Shown piece by piece: positions 1 to 7,682 of a stretch of DNA of 21,471 bases (positions within the stretch are counted from its first letter, which is position 1; each line of letters opens with the position of its first letter). The position numbers and the translations under genes are program-made. The notes beneath the pieces are model-generated. The model was given only the letters and a program-made list of their open reading frames with translations, was not told the origin of the DNA and did not search any database. The stretch covers positions 1 through 21,471 of IMG/VR virus record IMGVR_UViG_3300037069_000295. One strand, 5' to 3'. Origin of the DNA: a virus.

Positions 1-443
1 CAGCGCTGAACCAGGTGTACGGGCAACAACAGCAGATTCAACAGATCCACCAGCACGAGCAACAGCAGGCACTTGCTACCCACTTGCAAGACCAGCGAGA
101 AGAACTCCTCGCCAAGGTCCCCGAGTGGAAGAACCAAGAGACTGCGAAGGCCGAGCAAAAAGCGCTCGCCGAGTACCTGAAAGGTCAGGGATTTGACGAG
201 CAAAGCGTAGCGAACATCTACGACGCCAAGACCGTGACAGTCGCCCGCAAGGCGATGCTTTACGATCAGTTGACGGCCAAAGCCAGTGCAGCCGCAAAGA
301 AGGTTGCCGCGCTCCCCCAAAAGGTTGAGCGCCCTGGAGTTGGTCAAAACCAGGCGTTGGACAAGCGTTCGTCTGCCTTCCAGAAGCTCGCCAAGAGCGG
401 ACGGGTGGAAGACGCCGCAGCGGTGTTTGCTGGGCTTCTTTGA
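1..443 (+). CDS. Scaffolding protein, C-terminal part (partial)
   Basis: The reading frame is open from base 3 to the stop at 443, so the gene begins outside the window; the GTG at 15 is an internal Val codon rather than a convincing start. The visible part of about 146 residues is highly charged and rich in Gln, Ala, Lys and Glu, with a Gln-rich stretch first and predicted helix afterwards. The segment around KVPEWKNQETAKAEQKALAE, followed by EYLKGQGFDEQSV and a C-terminal SGRVEDAAAVFAGLL, matches the usual ending of podovirus scaffolding proteins. Such proteins assemble inside the procapsid, guide coat-protein assembly and then leave. Position 40 bases upstream of the major capsid gene supports this. 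The assignment rests on style and position, not on a catalytic motif. Confidence 0.75.
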   Translation, partial: ALNQVYGQQQQIQQIHQHEQQQALATHLQDQREELLAKVPEWKNQETAKAEQKALAEYLKGQGFDEQSVANIYDAKTVTVARKAMLYDQLTAKASAAAKKVAALPQKVERPGVGQNQALDKRSSAFQKLAKSGRVEDAAAVFAGLL

Positions 444-483
444 CTTGATTTCTAACGCTGAGAAGCGCTGAAAGGATATTGAA

Positions 484-1404
484 ATGGCTGCTCCATCTGG
501 AACATTCCTCACCACCGCCGCAATCGGCAACCGTGAGGATCTCACCGACGCGATCTATCGCATCTCCCCCACGCAGACCCCCGTGCTGAACATGGCTTCG
601 AAGACGAAGGCCACCAACACGCTGCACGAGTGGCAAACCCAAGACCTGGCCGCAGCTGCTGCGAACGCCCAGGCCGAAGGCGATGATGCTGTTGCCAAGA
701 CGGTTACCCCCACGGTTCGCCTGAACAACCGCACCCAGATTTCCACCAAGACGGTGATTGTCTCGGGCACGCAACAAGCGATGAACCCAGCCGGGCGCAA
801 GGACGAGCTGGCCTATCAGCTGGCCCTGGCATCGGCTGAAATCAAGCGCGACATGGAGTTGGGCCTGACTCAGAACGATGTGCTTGCGACCGCTCCACGT
901 CAATCGCGTGGCCTGCGTGGCTGGGTCGTGGACAACGTCAACAACAACGGCGGTACTCTCGCGTCGTACACCGCGAACACCGGCTACACGCCAGGTACGC
1001 AGCGAGCGTTCACTGAAGCGCAGATCAAGGACGTGATCCAGAAGGTGTACACCGCTGGTGGTGAGCCTGACATGATCATGATGTCGCCTCCTGCGAAACA
1101 GACGTTCTCGGGCTTCACCGGCAACGCGACCCGTTTCGACAAGTCGGAAGACGCCAAGCTCTACGCTTCGGTCGATTACTACGTGTCGGACTTCGGCACC
1201 CTGCAAGCGATCCCCAACCGCTTCCAAGCTGCACGCGACGTGTTCATTCTGCAGTCCGACAAGCTGGCCATCGCCTACCTGCGTCCGTTCATGACGGTCG
1301 AACTCGCCAAGACCGGTGACGCTGAGAAGCGCGAAATCCTCGTGGAATACACGCTGGAATGCCGCGCTCCCAAGGCCCACGGCGCTGTGTACGACATTCT
1401 GTAA
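484..1404 (+). CDS. Major capsid protein (SU10-type, DUF5309)
   Basis: This 306-residue protein matches the SU10 major capsid family (DUF5309, HK97 fold), the building block of the icosahedral head. Its N-terminus, with GTFLTTAAIGNREDLTDAIY followed by a TQTPVLNM stretch and HEWQTQ, is characteristic. So is the C-terminal half, with YYVSDFGTLQAIPNR, a DVFILQSDKLAIAYLRPF segment and a closing AKTGDAEKREILVEYTLE. Length is normal for the family (about 300-330). The start is set by AAGGA seven bases before the ATG. It follows the scaffold gene and is itself followed by a stem-loop that may end or attenuate the transcript. No sign of a propeptide cleavage site was recognised. Confidence in the family is high. 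Confidence 0.93.
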   Translation: MAAPSGTFLTTAAIGNREDLTDAIYRISPTQTPVLNMASKTKATNTLHEWQTQDLAAAAANAQAEGDDAVAKTVTPTVRLNNRTQISTKTVIVSGTQQAMNPAGRKDELAYQLALASAEIKRDMELGLTQNDVLATAPRQSRGLRGWVVDNVNNNGGTLASYTANTGYTPGTQRAFTEAQIKDVIQKVYTAGGEPDMIMMSPPAKQTFSGFTGNATRFDKSEDAKLYASVDYYVSDFGTLQAIPNRFQAARDVFILQSDKLAIAYLRPFMTVELAKTGDAEKREILVEYTLECRAPKAHGAVYDIL

Positions 1405-1407
1405 TCC

Positions 1408-1431
1408 GATGGGGCTTCGGCCCCGTCTCTT
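1408..1431 (+). terminator. Stem-loop terminator or attenuator after the capsid gene
   Basis: GGGGC (1411-1415), a TTCG tetraloop and GCCCC (1420-1424) form a perfect stem. It can be extended outward by three pairs (GAT with GTC, one of them G-U). The stem is followed by TCTCTT, a weak pyrimidine run, then by the AAGGAG of the next gene. This looks like a partial intrinsic terminator between capsid and decoration genes. It may also stabilise the 3' end of capsid mRNA. Confidence 0.6.
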
Positions 1432-1446
1432 CAAAAGGAGAACACT

Positions 1447-1863
1447 ATGTCGATCAATATCAAACAACTTGCTGACGGCTCTGCTGGTCTGGAAGGTACT
1501 GACGGTGACGTTGGTTCGTTCATCTACGTTACGGTGCCGTACACCTCGGCGGCTGTCACTATGATTGCGGTGGCGCTGACCCGGCGCTGCATCCTGCAAT
1601 CGGCGACCATCGCCCGCGTTACTGCGGCGACCAACGCGGTGACAGCGCAAATCGTCCGCGCTGGTAACGGTACGGCGATTGCATCGGGTACTGCTGCATC
1701 GGATGCTGTGAGTATGCAAGGCTCTTTGCTGCAGCCAATTGCGTTTGTGCCTGTTGCGGCGCAAGTGGATATGGCGGCTGGCACGCGGGTGGGCATCCTG
1801 ATCAGCGGTGCCTTGGGTGCTGCTGGAGCGGGGACCATCACGCTTGCTTTCACCCCGGCGTAA
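1447..1863 (+). CDS. Putative head decoration/stabilisation protein
   Basis: This is a 138-residue protein with a strong Shine-Dalgarno sequence (AAAAGGAG) before the ATG. The sequence is rich in Ala, Val, Thr and Gly and low in charge, with alternating hydrophobic strands such as SFIYVTVPYTSAAVTMIAVA and a closing AGTITLAFTP. This suggests an all-beta sandwich. There is no signal peptide, and the hydrophobic runs read as strands rather than membrane helices. Its place directly after the major capsid gene fits a decoration or stabilisation protein, which binds the outside of the expanded head. It is flanked on both sides by nearly identical terminator hairpins, so its dosage may be set separately from its neighbours. 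I do not recognise a named family; function is inferred from position and composition. Confidence 0.6.
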   Translation: MSINIKQLADGSAGLEGTDGDVGSFIYVTVPYTSAAVTMIAVALTRRCILQSATIARVTAATNAVTAQIVRAGNGTAIASGTAASDAVSMQGSLLQPIAFVPVAAQVDMAAGTRVGILISGALGAAGAGTITLAFTPA

Positions 1864-1871
1864 GCACAAAA

Positions 1872-1898
1872 TAGGGGCTTCGGCCCCTTTCTTTTTCC
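1872..1898 (+). terminator. Rho-independent terminator after the decoration gene
   Basis: A perfect AGGGGC (1873-1878), TTCG loop (1879-1882), GCCCCT (1883-1888) stem is followed directly by TTTCTTTTT. This is a textbook intrinsic terminator, ten bases beyond the stop codon. Its core is identical to the hairpin at 1411-1424. Downstream structural genes must be read by read-through or from another promoter. Confidence 0.85.
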
Positions 1899-1925
1899 TA
1901 ACGTCGCGATGACGCTGGAGCACAT

Positions 1926-2240
1926 ATGAGCAAAGTCTATGGCGGTGGATTCATCACCGTAACCGCAGTCGGGTTCACCGCTGCTACGGGCGCCGCTTCG
2001 GCCGCGTCTGCAATCCCCGTTACTTCCAGTGGGTCGCGCCCCAATTACGTGCGGGTTTCTGCGATCAATGAGTCTTACGTGAAGCTCGGTCTTGTTGGGG
2101 TTGCCGCAACCGCCAACGACATCATGATCCAGCCTGGCGACTCAATCAACCTTTCTGTTCCTGCTGGCATCACGCATATTGCCTACATCCAAGGTACTTT
2201 GGCAGGCAAGGTCAACGTGGTTCCTCTGGAGAACAACTGA
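1926..2240 (+). CDS. Small beta-rich structural protein
   Basis: This is a 104-residue protein with GGAG five bases before the ATG. The N-terminal third is Gly/Ala/Thr/Ser-rich. The rest alternates hydrophobic strands (PNYVRVSAINESYVKLGLV, then IMIQPGDSINLSVPAG and THIAYIQG), which looks like a small beta-barrel or sandwich. It is the first gene after the strong terminator and the last before a tightly coupled run: its TGA shares a base with the next ATG. It may be a second head-surface or head-completion protein. I do not recognise a family, and it has no catalytic motif, signal peptide or membrane helix. Confidence 0.6.
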   Translation: MSKVYGGGFITVTAVGFTAATGAASAASAIPVTSSGSRPNYVRVSAINESYVKLGLVGVAATANDIMIQPGDSINLSVPAGITHIAYIQGTLAGKVNVVPLENN

Positions 2241-2551
2241 TGCGGACCCTCGATGTCGGTCTTGGTGGGGTTCGGTCTGTCGTCCAGATGAATGGGGACG
2301 GGTCCATGACCACCGGCACGATTCAGGACTGCGATGCAATCCTTGAAGATGCCCAGGCACGACACAAGGAAGGCCATCACGGTTCCGGCGAGATGAAGCA
2401 CGCTGGTCGCATCCCCTTCGTCGTCATTGAACGGTATTGCAACGACAACGGCATAACATTCCGTGAGTGCATGGGTTCGCAAGAGCATTCCCGCCGCATT
2501 CTCAATTCGCCCGAGTTGTCGCACTTCCGCATCTGGAAGGGGCAAGTGTGA
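2240..2551 (+). CDS. Small conserved phage protein upstream of the adaptor
   Basis: This is a 103-residue protein whose ATG shares a base with the upstream stop (TGATG), with GGAG eight bases before it. The central part HAGRIPFVVIERYCNDNGI and the ending LNSPELSHFRIWKGQV resemble a short conserved protein often found beside the adaptor gene in podovirus genomes. There, a 'PxxVxExW' helix is followed by a 'LLNDPExxxLRT' helix ending in GRV. That resemblance is from memory of the pattern and was not searched. It is soluble, with several His residues (HHGSGEMKH). The role is unknown, possibly head completion. It overlaps the adaptor gene by four bases. Confidence 0.6.
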   Translation: MRTLDVGLGGVRSVVQMNGDGSMTTGTIQDCDAILEDAQARHKEGHHGSGEMKHAGRIPFVVIERYCNDNGITFRECMGSQEHSRRILNSPELSHFRIWKGQV

Positions 2552-3174
2552 GCCTCACTACCTATGCCGGCCTGAAAACGTCTGTGGCGTCTTGGTTGAA
2601 GCGCACAGACTTGACGGACAACATCCCCGATCTAATCGCCCTGGCTGAGGCCAAGATCGCGCGGGATCTGCGTTTGCGCAAGCAGCTGACCAGCGCGACG
2701 CTGAGCACGGTTGCAGGAGCTCAAGGCATTACGCTCCCGACTGACTGGCTGGAGTTCAATGACGTGTCGCTGAACACTGACAACCCCACGCCTATCTCCT
2801 TCGCAACTGTGGAGCACATCAATTCACGCTACCCGCAGACCTTCGATGGCCAGCCGGTGGTGTTTTCGATTGATGGGGATCAGCTGATCTTCGGCCCCAT
2901 GCCGGATGCCATCTACCCCATCTCTGTGAGCTACTACGCCAAGTTCCCGGCCCTATCTGCTGACGGAGATACCAACTGGCTGCTGACCAACTTCCCATCC
3001 ATCTACCTGTTCGGCGCGCTGGCAGAGGCTTCGCCGTTCATCTTTGATGACAATAGGGCTGTGATGTGGGAGGGCAAATACAACAAAGACATGAGCGAGC
3101 TGCGCGACTCCGATAAAGCCGCTCAATTCACCGGCTCCGCACTGCGCGTGCGCAACATCAACCGGGGCTACTAA
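2548..3174 (+). CDS. Head-tail adaptor protein (SU10 adaptor-like)
   Basis: I place the start at GTG 2548, which overlaps the upstream stop as GTGA. It has AAGGGG five bases before it, and the protein then begins with the family-like SLTTYAGLKTSVASWLKR. Upstream in-frame codons lie inside the previous gene. The 208-residue product has the pattern of phage adaptor proteins of the SU10 type. An N-terminal helical segment TDLTDNIPDLIALAEAKIAR leads into a beta-rich centre, then a helix starting at about residue 143 with NWLLTNFPSIYLFGALAEAS and an acidic DDN. Adaptors form a ring below the portal and connect it to the tail nozzle. Gene order (capsid, small proteins, adaptor, fibre) supports this. 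Confidence 0.8.
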   Translation: MSLTTYAGLKTSVASWLKRTDLTDNIPDLIALAEAKIARDLRLRKQLTSATLSTVAGAQGITLPTDWLEFNDVSLNTDNPTPISFATVEHINSRYPQTFDGQPVVFSIDGDQLIFGPMPDAIYPISVSYYAKFPALSADGDTNWLLTNFPSIYLFGALAEASPFIFDDNRAVMWEGKYNKDMSELRDSDKAAQFTGSALRVRNINRGY

Positions 3175-4565
3175 TGGCACTCGAAACCGCATCGTTCATC
3201 GGGCAGCTGGTCCCAGCCAACCCCACGGGGACTGATCCCAAGTCCCTGGGCGACAACCATCTGCGCCTGATCAAAGCCGCAGTTCAAGGCTCTTTCCCCA
3301 ACCTCGGCAATGAGGCTGTAGTAGCCACTGCCGCTCAGATCAACATCGCAGCTCAGTCCTCTGGCCAATACTCCACAGGAACTTCCACGACTTCGCTGCT
3401 GATTGGTACGGGCACAAAGACCTTCACCACGCAGGCGAATCGTGCATTTGGTGTCGGTCAGCGCATCAAGATTACGTCTCAAGCCAACATCGCGAATTAC
3501 ATGCTGGGTACGTGCTCGGCATATGACTCTACGACCGGGGCTATGTCGGTGCTTGTGGACGCGATAGGAGGCTCTGGCACGTTCGCTGACTGGTCCATCA
3601 TCGTCCTGTTGGATGCCCGGACACTCATTGCACGCTCTGCCCGGACAAGCAATACCATGCTTGCGGCCTTGGACAATGGTTCGTGGGTGGATGTCACCTC
3701 GGGCACGTTCACCCAGACCTTTGACGCAGTGGCAACCCTTGGTGATAAGTGGTGGATCATCCTGGGCAACTCCGGCACGGGCGACGTGACTCTTGATCCA
3801 AGTGGATCAGAAACAATTGACGGGCTGACTTCCTACATCATGTACCCCGGCGAAGTCCGGTTCGTGCAGTGCGATGGGACTACTCTCAGAACTATTGTTT
3901 GGCATGCTGGCTACAAAGTTTTTACCGCCAGTGACGTTTGGACTAAACCACCAGGGTACACCGCGTTTTCAGGTGAGTTGATTGCAGCTGGAGCCAGCGG
4001 TGACCGCAAGGCCGCTGGGACAAACAGGGCTGGAGGTGGGGGTGGTGCGCTGGCCCCATTCCGCTTCCTCTCTAGCCAAATGTCGGCAACTGAGGTGTTG
4101 GTATTGGGTGCGCCTGGCGCCGCTGTGACGGTGGATGCTACGGGAGGGAATGTTGGAAGCAACGCAACATTTAAAGGACTCACGTCACAAGGTGGCCGAG
4201 TTGGCGGCGGCGGCGCAAACGGCGCGGTGGGTGGCGCAGCGTTCAACCGAACAAATGGCGCTGTGACTCAAGGCGCGGATCAGACGGCGAATATATGGGC
4301 CTACTACGGCGGCGGCGGCTCCACGCTAAGCGCTGGGTTGGCAGGATCTGTGTATGGCGCTTCTGGAGGCGACTCTATTGACACGACAAATACCCGTGTT
4401 GCTGCTACCCAAAGCATCTTTGGTGCGGCGGGGGGCACATGTAATTCAGCTGGCACTGTCATTACGCCAGGGACCGGCGCTGGAGCCGGGGGCGCCGCAT
4501 CTACGAATGGCACCAATTCAGGTGCTGGCATACGCGGAGAACTCCGCATTTGGGGAGAAATCTGA
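3174..4565 (+). CDS. Tail fibre / receptor-binding protein with glycine-rich C-terminal domain
   Basis: This is a 463-residue protein coupled to the adaptor by TAATG. Residues 1-45 (ASFIGQLVPANPTGTDPKSL, then GDNHLRLIKAAVQ) match the short N-terminal segment that many phage fibres use to attach to the tail. The middle is beta-rich. From about residue 245 it reads as a phage Gly_rich-type domain: VFTASDVWTKPPGY at the start (W256), then long runs of Gly, Ala, Asn and Ser including GGGGG and GGGG blocks. It ends with GIRGELRIWGEI. Related polyglycine domains in T-even gp38-type adhesins carry the receptor-contact loops. It is followed by a probable assembly chaperone. Host recognition is inferred. 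Confidence 0.8.
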   Translation: MALETASFIGQLVPANPTGTDPKSLGDNHLRLIKAAVQGSFPNLGNEAVVATAAQINIAAQSSGQYSTGTSTTSLLIGTGTKTFTTQANRAFGVGQRIKITSQANIANYMLGTCSAYDSTTGAMSVLVDAIGGSGTFADWSIIVLLDARTLIARSARTSNTMLAALDNGSWVDVTSGTFTQTFDAVATLGDKWWIILGNSGTGDVTLDPSGSETIDGLTSYIMYPGEVRFVQCDGTTLRTIVWHAGYKVFTASDVWTKPPGYTAFSGELIAAGASGDRKAAGTNRAGGGGGALAPFRFLSSQMSATEVLVLGAPGAAVTVDATGGNVGSNATFKGLTSQGGRVGGGGANGAVGGAAFNRTNGAVTQGADQTANIWAYYGGGGSTLSAGLAGSVYGASGGDSIDTTNTRVAATQSIFGAAGGTCNSAGTVITPGTGAGAGGAASTNGTNSGAGIRGELRIWGEI

Positions 4566-4954
4566 TGGCTGAAACTTACCGCTGCGCGGGTGTTGTCGAT
4601 AACGTAGTCACTGATATCAATTGGTTTGAGCAATGGTTCTTTGACTACATCACCAACAACACCACCCAAGTCTGGATCAAGACCGAAACTGCGCAGGTCG
4701 ATTGGATCTGGGATGGCATGTCGCGTGATGCGTCGTCACTGACTGCGCCGCCTCCGCCTGTCATCACCCTTGCCCAGTATCGCGCCGAGCTGAACACCAT
4801 CCTCGCCGAAATGGAGAACACCCGGCGAAATGATTTCCGCGATCTGGTATTGGCCGAAGCAGACCCCCCAATCACAACTCTTGCAGCTTTCCGCGCAGAC
4901 GTTGAAGGACGGAACATTCAATGGAACTCGCTACAGTCTACCCCCGAAGCGTAA
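4565..4954 (+). CDS. Probable tail fibre assembly chaperone
   Basis: This is a 129-residue protein. I choose ATG 4565, which overlaps the fibre stop (TGATG) and has GGGAG seven bases upstream, over an earlier TTG at 4550. The N-terminal half has aromatic, acidic segments (NWFEQWFFDYI and VDWIWDGM). A Pro run (TAPPPPV) leads to a helical, charged C-terminal half (LAQYRAELNTILAEMENTRR, then FRDLVLAEADPP). A small gene of this shape directly after a fibre gene is usually a tail-fibre assembly or tail assembly chaperone. No defining motif was recognised, so this is inferred from order and shape. Its last 34 bases overlap the protease gene. Confidence 0.5.
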   Translation: MAETYRCAGVVDNVVTDINWFEQWFFDYITNNTTQVWIKTETAQVDWIWDGMSRDASSLTAPPPPVITLAQYRAELNTILAEMENTRRNDFRDLVLAEADPPITTLAAFRADVEGRNIQWNSLQSTPEA

Positions 4955-5901
4955 ACCTGCACCCTCAGCGATTGAACGTTGAGGACCAGGGCCCGACGCT
5001 TCAATGCGGGCGCTTCAACACGATTGAGGCATTCGATACGATCGCCGAGCGGGGCGGCGGAGAGCGCGGGTACAGCTGGAGTTTTCTGCGGGCAGTGGGG
5101 GATGAGAACAGAGGCCTGCCACCAGGTGACCACAGCGCCAGCCTGCCCGAACTCGCCGATGCCATCCAGCGCTATGGAGTCTGCAAGAACGCAGATTTCA
5201 ACGGCTATCTGAACTGGTCCCTGCAGCCTGGCCTTGCCGCTCGGCTAAAGGCCCAGCTTGAAACGCCGATCAGCATGCGGCCGGTGGTCTATCGCAATGA
5301 CGACGCGGTGGAGACGGTGAAGTGGTACTTGTGCCAAGGCATGGTGGTTCTAATCTCCATGATGGTCCCTCGCAACTGGGCAGCAGCTGTCCAGTACAAA
5401 GGGTGGAAAACGCACGTTCTGCCCACTGATTTCGGGTCTTCGGAGCATGTGGTGCCGGTCATCGGATACGACGACGACGCACAGCGGTTCCTGTTCAAGA
5501 ACTCCATGGGCTCGCTATGGGGCGACTCGGGCTATGGTGGTTTGGAATACAAGAACGTCGCAGCCGGCCCTGATCGCTGTGTTTACACGATGTACGTCAT
5601 CGACAAGTGCAAGTACCCATTGGTGAAAGTGGAGGGCTTCATGCCAGGAACCGCAGACTTCAACCCCGCTGAGAAACTGGCCATGCGCAACGCCAAAAAG
5701 GCGGAATGGGCGGCTTTGGTCGGCCCGTACATGCCCGCCAATCCCACGAACAACCAATGGATCGTGGATGGCCTGGTGGCGAACAACCTGAAGGCCCGCC
5801 ACCTCGAAATCTTCTTGGAGTTCCAAGCCGGGACCATCACTCCCACGTGGTTGACAGGTCAAGGCCTGACCGCTCCCCCTGGTTTCTACGAGCCTATCTA
5901 A
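4921..5901 (+). CDS. Papain-type (C1-like) cysteine protease in the tail module
   Basis: This 326-residue protein carries the ordered active site of papain-fold C1 peptidases. Q23 (oxyanion hole) sits six residues before the nucleophile C29 (DQGPTLQCGRF). H176 lies in EHVVPVIGYDDD, and N194 in FKNSMGSLWGDSGYGG, the counterpart of papain's KNSWGxxWGxxGY. The usual Trp after the catalytic Cys is replaced by Gly. There is no signal peptide, membrane helix or long inhibitory propeptide; C29 is near the N-terminus. A C-terminal extension after about residue 225 is helical, Asn/Ala-rich and ends in PPGFYEPI. It may be a virion-docking part. The gene overlaps the chaperone by 34 bases and abuts the nozzle gene. 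The family is clear; the substrate (virion protein, host surface or host cytosolic protein) is unknown. Confidence 0.85.
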   Translation: MELATVYPRSVNLHPQRLNVEDQGPTLQCGRFNTIEAFDTIAERGGGERGYSWSFLRAVGDENRGLPPGDHSASLPELADAIQRYGVCKNADFNGYLNWSLQPGLAARLKAQLETPISMRPVVYRNDDAVETVKWYLCQGMVVLISMMVPRNWAAAVQYKGWKTHVLPTDFGSSEHVVPVIGYDDDAQRFLFKNSMGSLWGDSGYGGLEYKNVAAGPDRCVYTMYVIDKCKYPLVKVEGFMPGTADFNPAEKLAMRNAKKAEWAALVGPYMPANPTNNQWIVDGLVANNLKARHLEIFLEFQAGTITPTWLTGQGLTAPPGFYEPI

Positions 5902-7437
5902 ATGGCAATGATCCCCTACAAAGACTGCTCGCTCGGCTTCTATCCGGACATCATGCCGGAAGAAGTCAGTGCAGGAGCTTGGTCGGCGTGTACCAACATG
6001 CGGTTTCGTGGTGGGTTCGCCGAGAGGTTCCGAGGCATGTCCAACGTGTTCGGGACTCCATCTGCTGCTCCGTACTGGATCACGCCCTACGCCTCGATGA
6101 ACATTCGGTATTGGGTGACGGGTTGTTTGACGAAGCTCTACGCCTATGACGGCACGGCGCAATACGACATCACCCCCACCCCTGCCCCAACCGGAGCCAT
6201 TGACAACCGCTACACCGGTGGCGCGTTTAACGGCGTTCTGATCGTCAACAACTCCATTGATGTACCTTGGCAGTGGGGTGGTGCTACGGGCTCGCCTGCG
6301 GTCGCTCTGACGGCCTGGGATTCGACTTGGAGGGCCTACTCCATCCGTCCGTTCAAGAACTTCCTTGTTGCAGTTGGAATCCGCAAGGGCGCGAGCGTCT
6401 ACCCTCACATGGTGAAGTGGTCCAACCCTGCAGTCCCTGGGGCGGTCCCCTCGTCTTGGGATGAAACCAATCCTGCAAACGACGCGGGCGAAGTGGATCT
6501 CGCCGAGACTGCCGACACCATGGTCGATTCCCTCCCCATGGGCGATCAGCTGATCATCTACAAACAGCGCTCGATGTACTCCATGCGGTTTGTCGGTGGA
6601 CAGGACATCTTCGCTTTCCAACGCCTCCCCGGTGAAGTCGGAATGCTTGCGCCTGGCTGCGCGGTGGATACTCCAATCGGGCATGTCGTGTTGACCAATG
6701 GTGACGTGGTTGTCCACCAAGGCGGGCCGGCATCCTCTATTTGCGACGGGTCAATCCGCAAGTTCATCTTCAACACGATGAACTCGATTCTGTCGAATCG
6801 GGCGTTTGTCGTGTCCAACCCTCAGAAGGCAGAGGTGTTGATCTGTTTCCCATCCGCTGATGCGACGGCCTGCGATACGGCTGCTGTGTACAACTGGATA
6901 TCCAAGACCTGGGGGATTCGTTCGCTGGTGAACTGCACCTATGCGTCATCCGGGCAGATCAACGCAGATTCAACCATCCTGCAATGGGACTCCGACCCCG
7001 ATGCATGGGACACCGACGCAACTGCTTGGAATGAAAACGAGTACGCAGCTAACGAGGCGCGGGTTCTGTTTTCTCGCACAACGAACATTTCCGCCTTCGA
7101 CATCGGAACCACGGACTTCGGCGGCACCATCGCATCCAGTCTTGAACGAACCGGCGATCCGATGGGTGACCCCTATTCAGTCAAGCTAATTCGCGGGATT
7201 CGTCCTAAAATCGACGCACCTAACGGCACAGTGGTCAACATTACCATCGGTGGTGCGATGAATGCGATTGAAAATGTGAACTGGGGTAGTCCTGTGGCTT
7301 TCGTGGTTGGTGGGTCGATCAAGATTGACGCCTTTGCCTCTGGTCGGTTCTTGGCTTACCGGTTTGAAGGCACAGGGTTTGAACCCTGGCGCGTGAGGTC
7401 GTTTGACATCGACGTTGTTCAAGCGGGGGCTTACTGA
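5902..7437 (+). CDS. Probable tail nozzle / tail tube protein (P22 gp10-like)
   Basis: This 511-residue protein starts at the first base after the upstream TAA (an ATG also lies six bases later; the Shine-Dalgarno is weak, so translation is probably coupled). The sequence is mostly beta, with many Trp, Tyr and Gly residues. It has a segment VKWSNPAVPGAVPSSWD near residue 171, matching the 'SxxxDPxxW' turns of beta-propeller nozzle proteins such as P22 gp10. Other typical segments are DQLIIYKQRSMYSMRF and TPIGHVVLTNGDVVVHQGG, followed by AVYNWISKTWGIR. Nozzle proteins form the tube below the adaptor ring and bind the fibres. Size and gene order fit. The identification is structural inference, not a motif with catalytic residues. 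Confidence 0.65.
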   Translation: MAMIPYKDCSLGFYPDIMPEEVSAGAWSACTNMRFRGGFAERFRGMSNVFGTPSAAPYWITPYASMNIRYWVTGCLTKLYAYDGTAQYDITPTPAPTGAIDNRYTGGAFNGVLIVNNSIDVPWQWGGATGSPAVALTAWDSTWRAYSIRPFKNFLVAVGIRKGASVYPHMVKWSNPAVPGAVPSSWDETNPANDAGEVDLAETADTMVDSLPMGDQLIIYKQRSMYSMRFVGGQDIFAFQRLPGEVGMLAPGCAVDTPIGHVVLTNGDVVVHQGGPASSICDGSIRKFIFNTMNSILSNRAFVVSNPQKAEVLICFPSADATACDTAAVYNWISKTWGIRSLVNCTYASSGQINADSTILQWDSDPDAWDTDATAWNENEYAANEARVLFSRTTNISAFDIGTTDFGGTIASSLERTGDPMGDPYSVKLIRGIRPKIDAPNGTVVNITIGGAMNAIENVNWGSPVAFVVGGSIKIDAFASGRFLAYRFEGTGFEPWRVRSFDIDVVQAGAY

Positions 7438-7673
7438 TGTACACCCCTCGAAATCCTCCTGCTCAATGGGACCCTCAATGGTTCGCGCAGGAGCAGCAGA
7501 ACATCCGGCAAGCGATGGAATCCGCCGTGAATGGCGTCATCCTGACCACGCTTTACGCTGCGCCCTCTAGGATCTATGAGGGGATGATTGTGAAAGCAGA
7601 CGGCGCGACTTGGAACCCCGGCGCTGGGGCTGGGATTTACGCGCGGGTCAGCAGCGCTTGGACGAAACTGTAG
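7437..7673 (+). CDS. Small hypothetical virion-module protein
   Basis: This is a 78-residue protein whose ATG shares a base with the nozzle stop codon (TGATG). It begins MYTPRNPPAQWDPQWFAQEQ, has a short helical part, then a compact beta-rich end with RIYEGMIVKADGATWNPGAG and a final WTKL. The end resembles the small 'G-x-x-V-x-A-x-G-x-x-W-N-P-G-x-G' modules seen in phage proteins after nozzle genes. No signal peptide or membrane helix is present. It may be a minor tail component. The function was not recognised. Confidence 0.55.
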   Translation: MYTPRNPPAQWDPQWFAQEQQNIRQAMESAVNGVILTTLYAAPSRIYEGMIVKADGATWNPGAGAGIYARVSSAWTKL

Positions 7674-7682
7674 GAGAAAGAC

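Noticed and set aside
76-1923. 615-codon open frame on the minus strand across the capsid genes
   Set aside because: It is antisense to scaffold, capsid and decoration genes, has no ribosome site or domain, and contains the Arg/His-rich sequence typical of GC-rich shadow frames.
3911-4669. Two Pro/Ala-rich minus-strand frames
   Set aside because: The proline runs are the antisense of glycine codons in the fibre gene.
3174-5901. Diversity-generating retroelement acting on the tail fibre
   Set aside because: No reverse transcriptase frame and no template/variable repeat pair seen in the window, although the rest of the genome is not visible.
5515-6720. 401-codon minus-strand frame opposite the protease and nozzle genes
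   Set aside because: Composition is antisense-like (Arg, His, Val, Asp), no domain is seen, and it runs through two well-supported plus-strand genes.
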